Assembly: GCA_002469605.1 (NCBI GenBank)
Contig: DKMV01000049.1
Location: 1 to 11,387, forward strand
DNA length: 11,387 bases
Reading direction: 5' to 3'
DNA from: Leclercia sp. UBA7405
GTDB taxonomy: Bacteria > Pseudomonadota > Gammaproteobacteria > Enterobacterales > Enterobacteriaceae
Below the pieces are notes generated by a model. The model was given only the letters and a program-made list of their open reading frames with translations, was not told the origin of the DNA and did not search any database. Position numbers and translations under genes: made by a program. This document shows positions 7,459-11,387 of this stretch, piece after piece; within the stretch, counting starts at the first letter, position 1; each line of letters begins with the position of its first letter.

Positions 7459-9042
7459 ATGAAAACACGTAAAATTGGACTGGCAAATTATCTGGCCTAC
7501 GGGTCAGGCGATTTCCTCGGGGCGGGCACCACCGCGCTGACCGCCGCATGGCTATTATATTTCTACACCACCTTCTGCGGCCTTTCCCCTATCGAAGCCA
7601 CCTTTATCTTCGCGGCGGCAAGGGTACTGGATGCGGTAGTAAGCCCGCTGATGGGCTTTTTAACCGATAACTTTGGCACCACCTGGCTTGGCAAACGCTT
7701 TGGCCGGCGCAAGTTCTTTATTCTGCTCGGTATTCCCTGCGTATTTAGCTACTCGCTGATGTGGGTAGGAGACATGGGCTTCTGGTATTACCTGCTCACT
7801 TATCTGCTGTTTGACGTCGTTTACACCATGATCCTGGTGCCTTACGAAACCCTGGTGCCGGAGATGACCGACGATTTCAAACAGAAGACCAAATTCTCTG
7901 GCGCGCGCATTTCCATGGCGCAGATGTCGGCGATCCTCGCCTCCTTCCTGCCGGGCGTTCTGCTGACCACCTTCGGCAAAGATAACGCCATCTCCTTCTT
8001 CTATGCGAGCCTGGTCTTCTCGGTGCTCTGCGCCATCATGCTGATCTTCGTCTGGTGCTTTACCTGGGAGCGCCCGCGCGCTGAGTGGACCGAAGCGGCG
8101 CTGCGGGCCGAAGAGGAGAAAAAACAGCTCACCCTCAGCCAGAGTCTGAGCCGTCTCTTTACCGAGCTGAGCTCCACCCTGCGCATTAAGATCTTCCGCC
8201 AGCATCTGGGGATGTACCTCGGCGGCTATATTGCTCAGGACGTATTTAACGCCGTCTTTACCTACTACGTGGTCTTTGTCCTGATGCAGGAAGCCTCCAT
8301 GGCCTCTAACCTGCTGGGCACCATGGCTATCTTCCAGTTCATCGCGGTTATCGCCATGATCCCGCTCTGCATCCGCTTCGGGCCGGCTCCTTCCTACCGC
8401 ATGGTGGTGGTGCTGTTCGGCCTGGCATCGCTCTCCTACGCGGGCCTCTACTACGCCGGCCTGAGTGACGTTTACTCCCTGTTGCTGCTGGTTTCCGCAA
8501 TTGCCGGGCTGGGCCGCGGCGGTATCAACTACGTGCCATGGAACACCTACACCTATATTGCCGACGTGGACGAAGTCGTGACCGGTCAGCGCCGGGAAGG
8601 GATTTTCGCCGGCATTATGACCCTGACCCGTAAGGCCTCCCAGGCTGGCGCCGTGATGCTGGTGGGGATTGTGATGCAGGCCTCGGGCTTTGTCAGCGGC
8701 CAGAAGGTACAGGCCGAAGGGGTGAGCCACACCATTCTGATGATCCTGAGCGTGGGAACCATCCTGGTGCTGTTCTGCGGCTTCCTGGTCTCCCTGCGCT
8801 TCAAGCTCAATCTGCACACCCACAGCGTCCTGCGCGAAGAAACCGCCAAAATGCGCGAGTCCGGCCGGGCGATCCCGGAAACCGCCACGCCGGAAGCCCG
8901 CGCCACCGTGGAGATGCTGGCGGGCATGCCTTATGAGTGCCTGTGGGGGAATAACAACATCGGTTATCTGAATCGCAATAAGCCCGCCGCGCCGTCCCTG
9001 AAAGCGGGTGCTCCACTGAATTCGACATTAAACAGAGGTTAA
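7459..9042 (+). CDS. GPH-family MFS sugar transporter, RhiT/TogT-like
   Basis: This is an inner-membrane carrier of 527 residues with about 12 hydrophobic segments, related to the glycoside-pentoside-hexuronide family (MelB, UidB). Family signatures are YGSGDF near the N-terminus, DAVVSPLMGFLTD (58-70) and GKRFGRRK (78-85). Of the charged residues important in MelB, Asp58, Arg150 and Lys392 align with Asp55, Arg149 and Lys377. The positions of Asp19, Asp59 and Asp124 are Ala22, Ser62 and Leu126. A hydrophilic tail of about 80 residues (446-527) with LWGNNNIGYLN follows the last membrane segment. With the downstream GH105 hydrolase, this suggests import of an unsaturated rhamnogalacturonide or related acidic oligosaccharide, as for Dickeya RhiT. 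The ATG at 7459 was chosen over an upstream in-frame GTG at 7345, which has no ribosome binding site. The exact substrate is uncertain. Confidence 0.87.
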   Translation: MKTRKIGLANYLAYGSGDFLGAGTTALTAAWLLYFYTTFCGLSPIEATFIFAAARVLDAVVSPLMGFLTDNFGTTWLGKRFGRRKFFILLGIPCVFSYSLMWVGDMGFWYYLLTYLLFDVVYTMILVPYETLVPEMTDDFKQKTKFSGARISMAQMSAILASFLPGVLLTTFGKDNAISFFYASLVFSVLCAIMLIFVWCFTWERPRAEWTEAALRAEEEKKQLTLSQSLSRLFTELSSTLRIKIFRQHLGMYLGGYIAQDVFNAVFTYYVVFVLMQEASMASNLLGTMAIFQFIAVIAMIPLCIRFGPAPSYRMVVVLFGLASLSYAGLYYAGLSDVYSLLLLVSAIAGLGRGGINYVPWNTYTYIADVDEVVTGQRREGIFAGIMTLTRKASQAGAVMLVGIVMQASGFVSGQKVQAEGVSHTILMILSVGTILVLFCGFLVSLRFKLNLHTHSVLREETAKMRESGRAIPETATPEARATVEMLAGMPYECLWGNNNIGYLNRNKPAAPSLKAGAPLNSTLNRG

Positions 9043-9046
9043 TAAT

Positions 9047-10186
9047 ATGAAGGTCTGGCCTGTCAAACATAGCGCGTTACTCCGTCAGCCGGAGCGTTTC
9101 ATCGCCCGGGAAGAGCTGAAATCGCTGATTGAAAAGGTGACGCATAACCTGGTGAACATTCACGACAAGACCGGTGAGTTTTTACTGCGGCTGGACGACG
9201 GGCGCGTGATTGACACCAAAGGCTGGGCGGGCTGGGAGTGGACGCACGGCGTGGGGCTCTACGGTATCTGGCAGTACTACTGCCAGACCGGCGACGAAGG
9301 AATGCGCGATATCATCGACAGCTGGTTCCGGGATCGCTTCAACGAAGGGGCGACCACCAAAAACGTCAACACCATGTCGCCCTTTTTAACCCTGGCCTAC
9401 CGCTATGAAGAGACACGCAATCCGGCCTGGCTGCCCTGGCTTGAGAGCTGGGCCGAGTGGGCGATGAACGAGATGCCGCGCACCGATTACGGCGGCATGC
9501 AGCACATCACCCTGGCGGAAGAGAACCATCAGCAGATGTGGGACGACACCCTGATGATGACCGTTCTGCCGCTGGCTAAAATCGGCAAGCTGCTGAACAA
9601 GCCGGAGTACGTGGAGGAGGCGGTATATCAGTTCCTGCTGCACGTACAAAACCTGATGGACCGTGAGACCGGCCTTTGGTTCCACGGCTGGAATTACGAC
9701 GGACAGCATAACTTTGCCCGAGCCCGCTGGGCGCGCGGCAACAGCTGGCTCACCATCGTGATCCCGGATTTCCTCGAGCTGGTGGATCTGCCGGAGAACA
9801 ACGCCGTGCGCCGCTATCTGGTGCAGGTGCTGAACGCGCAGATCGCCGCCCTGGCGAAGTGTCAGGACGAAAGCGGCCTGTGGCACACCCTGCTGGACGA
9901 TCCGGACTCTTACCTTGAAGCGTCCGCCACCGCGGGCTTTGCCTACGGCATTCTGAAGGCGGTGCGCAAACGCTACGTGGGGGCAGAGTACGCGGAGGTG
10001 GCAGAGAAAGCCATTCGCGGGATCGTGCAAAACATCTCGCCGGAAGGGGAGCTGTTGCAGACCTCGTTCGGCACCGGGATGGGCAGCGATCTTGAGTTTT
10101 ATCGCCAGATCCCGCTCACCTCCATGCCCTACGGCCAGGCGATGGCGATCCTTTGTCTCACGGAATATCTGCGCAAATACTTCTGA
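9047..10186 (+). CDS. Glycoside hydrolase family 105 unsaturated glycuronyl hydrolase, RhiN/YteR-like
   Basis: This is a predicted cytoplasmic enzyme of 379 residues, close in length to Bacillus YteR. GH105 enzymes adopt an (alpha/alpha)6 barrel and hydrate the 4,5-double bond of a terminal unsaturated uronic acid, releasing it from rhamnose or another sugar. Visible signatures are WAGWEWTHGVGLYG near the N-terminus, QMWDDTLMM with Asp166/Asp167 (one of them, probably 167, matching the catalytic Asp143 of YteR), HGWNYDG (213-219) and the RWARGNSWL motif around 227-235. There is no signal peptide, so the substrate must be imported first, which fits the transporter 4 bases upstream. An AGAGG site (9034-9038) precedes the ATG. 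The two genes are surely one operon. Natural substrate, by analogy with Dickeya RhiN, is unsaturated galacturonyl-rhamnose; an unsaturated glucuronyl substrate is possible. Confidence 0.9.
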   Translation: MKVWPVKHSALLRQPERFIAREELKSLIEKVTHNLVNIHDKTGEFLLRLDDGRVIDTKGWAGWEWTHGVGLYGIWQYYCQTGDEGMRDIIDSWFRDRFNEGATTKNVNTMSPFLTLAYRYEETRNPAWLPWLESWAEWAMNEMPRTDYGGMQHITLAEENHQQMWDDTLMMTVLPLAKIGKLLNKPEYVEEAVYQFLLHVQNLMDRETGLWFHGWNYDGQHNFARARWARGNSWLTIVIPDFLELVDLPENNAVRRYLVQVLNAQIAALAKCQDESGLWHTLLDDPDSYLEASATAGFAYGILKAVRKRYVGAEYAEVAEKAIRGIVQNISPEGELLQTSFGTGMGSDLEFYRQIPLTSMPYGQAMAILCLTEYLRKYF

Positions 10187-10190
10187 TAAT

Positions 10191-10219
10191 AAAAAACCCG
10201 GCGCTTGCCGGGTTTTTTT
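10191..10219. terminator. Bidirectional intrinsic terminator between GH105 gene and argS
   Basis: A perfect 12-base inverted repeat, AAAAAACCCGGC (10191-10202) and GCCGGGTTTTTT (10207-10218), has a GCTT loop, a T run on the + strand and an A run that is a T run on the - strand. It lies 4 bases after the hydrolase stop and 14 bases after the argS stop, so it can end transcription of both convergent genes. Confidence 0.93.
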
Positions 10220-10232
10220 ACATCTGTTCTGC

Positions 10233-11387
<1,155 letters not shown>

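Noticed and set aside
7660..8823. Long open frame on the - strand (387 codons) opposite the transporter
   Set aside because: His/Gln/Gly-rich composition with no domain; the + strand frame encodes a clear membrane transporter.

Overview
This window looks like chromosome from a motile enterobacterium, probably the Enterobacter/Lelliottia/Leclercia group. The flagellar and chemotaxis proteins match E. coli and Salmonella almost residue for residue: CheY appears to differ from E. coli CheY at only about four positions, and FlhB ends almost like Salmonella FlhB. Gene order is also that of E. coli, but with an extra two-gene insertion. Genus is inferred from general resemblance only.

Layout. (1) 1-3440: the end of the tar/tap-che operon on the + strand, with the 3' end of a chemoreceptor gene, then cheR, cheB, cheY and cheZ, closed by an intrinsic terminator at 3449-3480. 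(2) 3481-7197: a short regulatory gap, then the overlapping flagellar export genes flhB, flhA and flhE. (3) 7198-10186: an AT-rich 261-base gap with a promoter and operator-like palindromes, then a two-gene operon encoding a GPH-type sugar transporter and a cytoplasmic family GH105 unsaturated glycuronyl hydrolase. (4) 10191-10219: a bidirectional terminator. (5) 10233-11387: the C-terminal two thirds of argS on the - strand, running off the window.

How the genes work together. The receptor signals to CheA/CheW (outside the window). CheR and CheB adjust its methylation, CheY-P carries the signal to the motor and CheZ removes the phosphate. FlhB and FlhA form the flagellar export gate, and FlhE is a periplasmic accessory protein. 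The inserted pair resembles the RhiT/RhiN module of pectin-degrading enterobacteria: import of an unsaturated uronate-containing disaccharide, then intracellular hydrolysis to an unsaturated uronate that feeds the KDG pathway. A KdgR-like box over its promoter agrees with this.

The most interesting parts are the inserted pair, its control region with two overlapping operator-like elements, and a leader in which a perfect 8-base complement can pair with the transporter's ribosome binding site. No mobile element, CRISPR array, tRNA or rRNA gene was seen.
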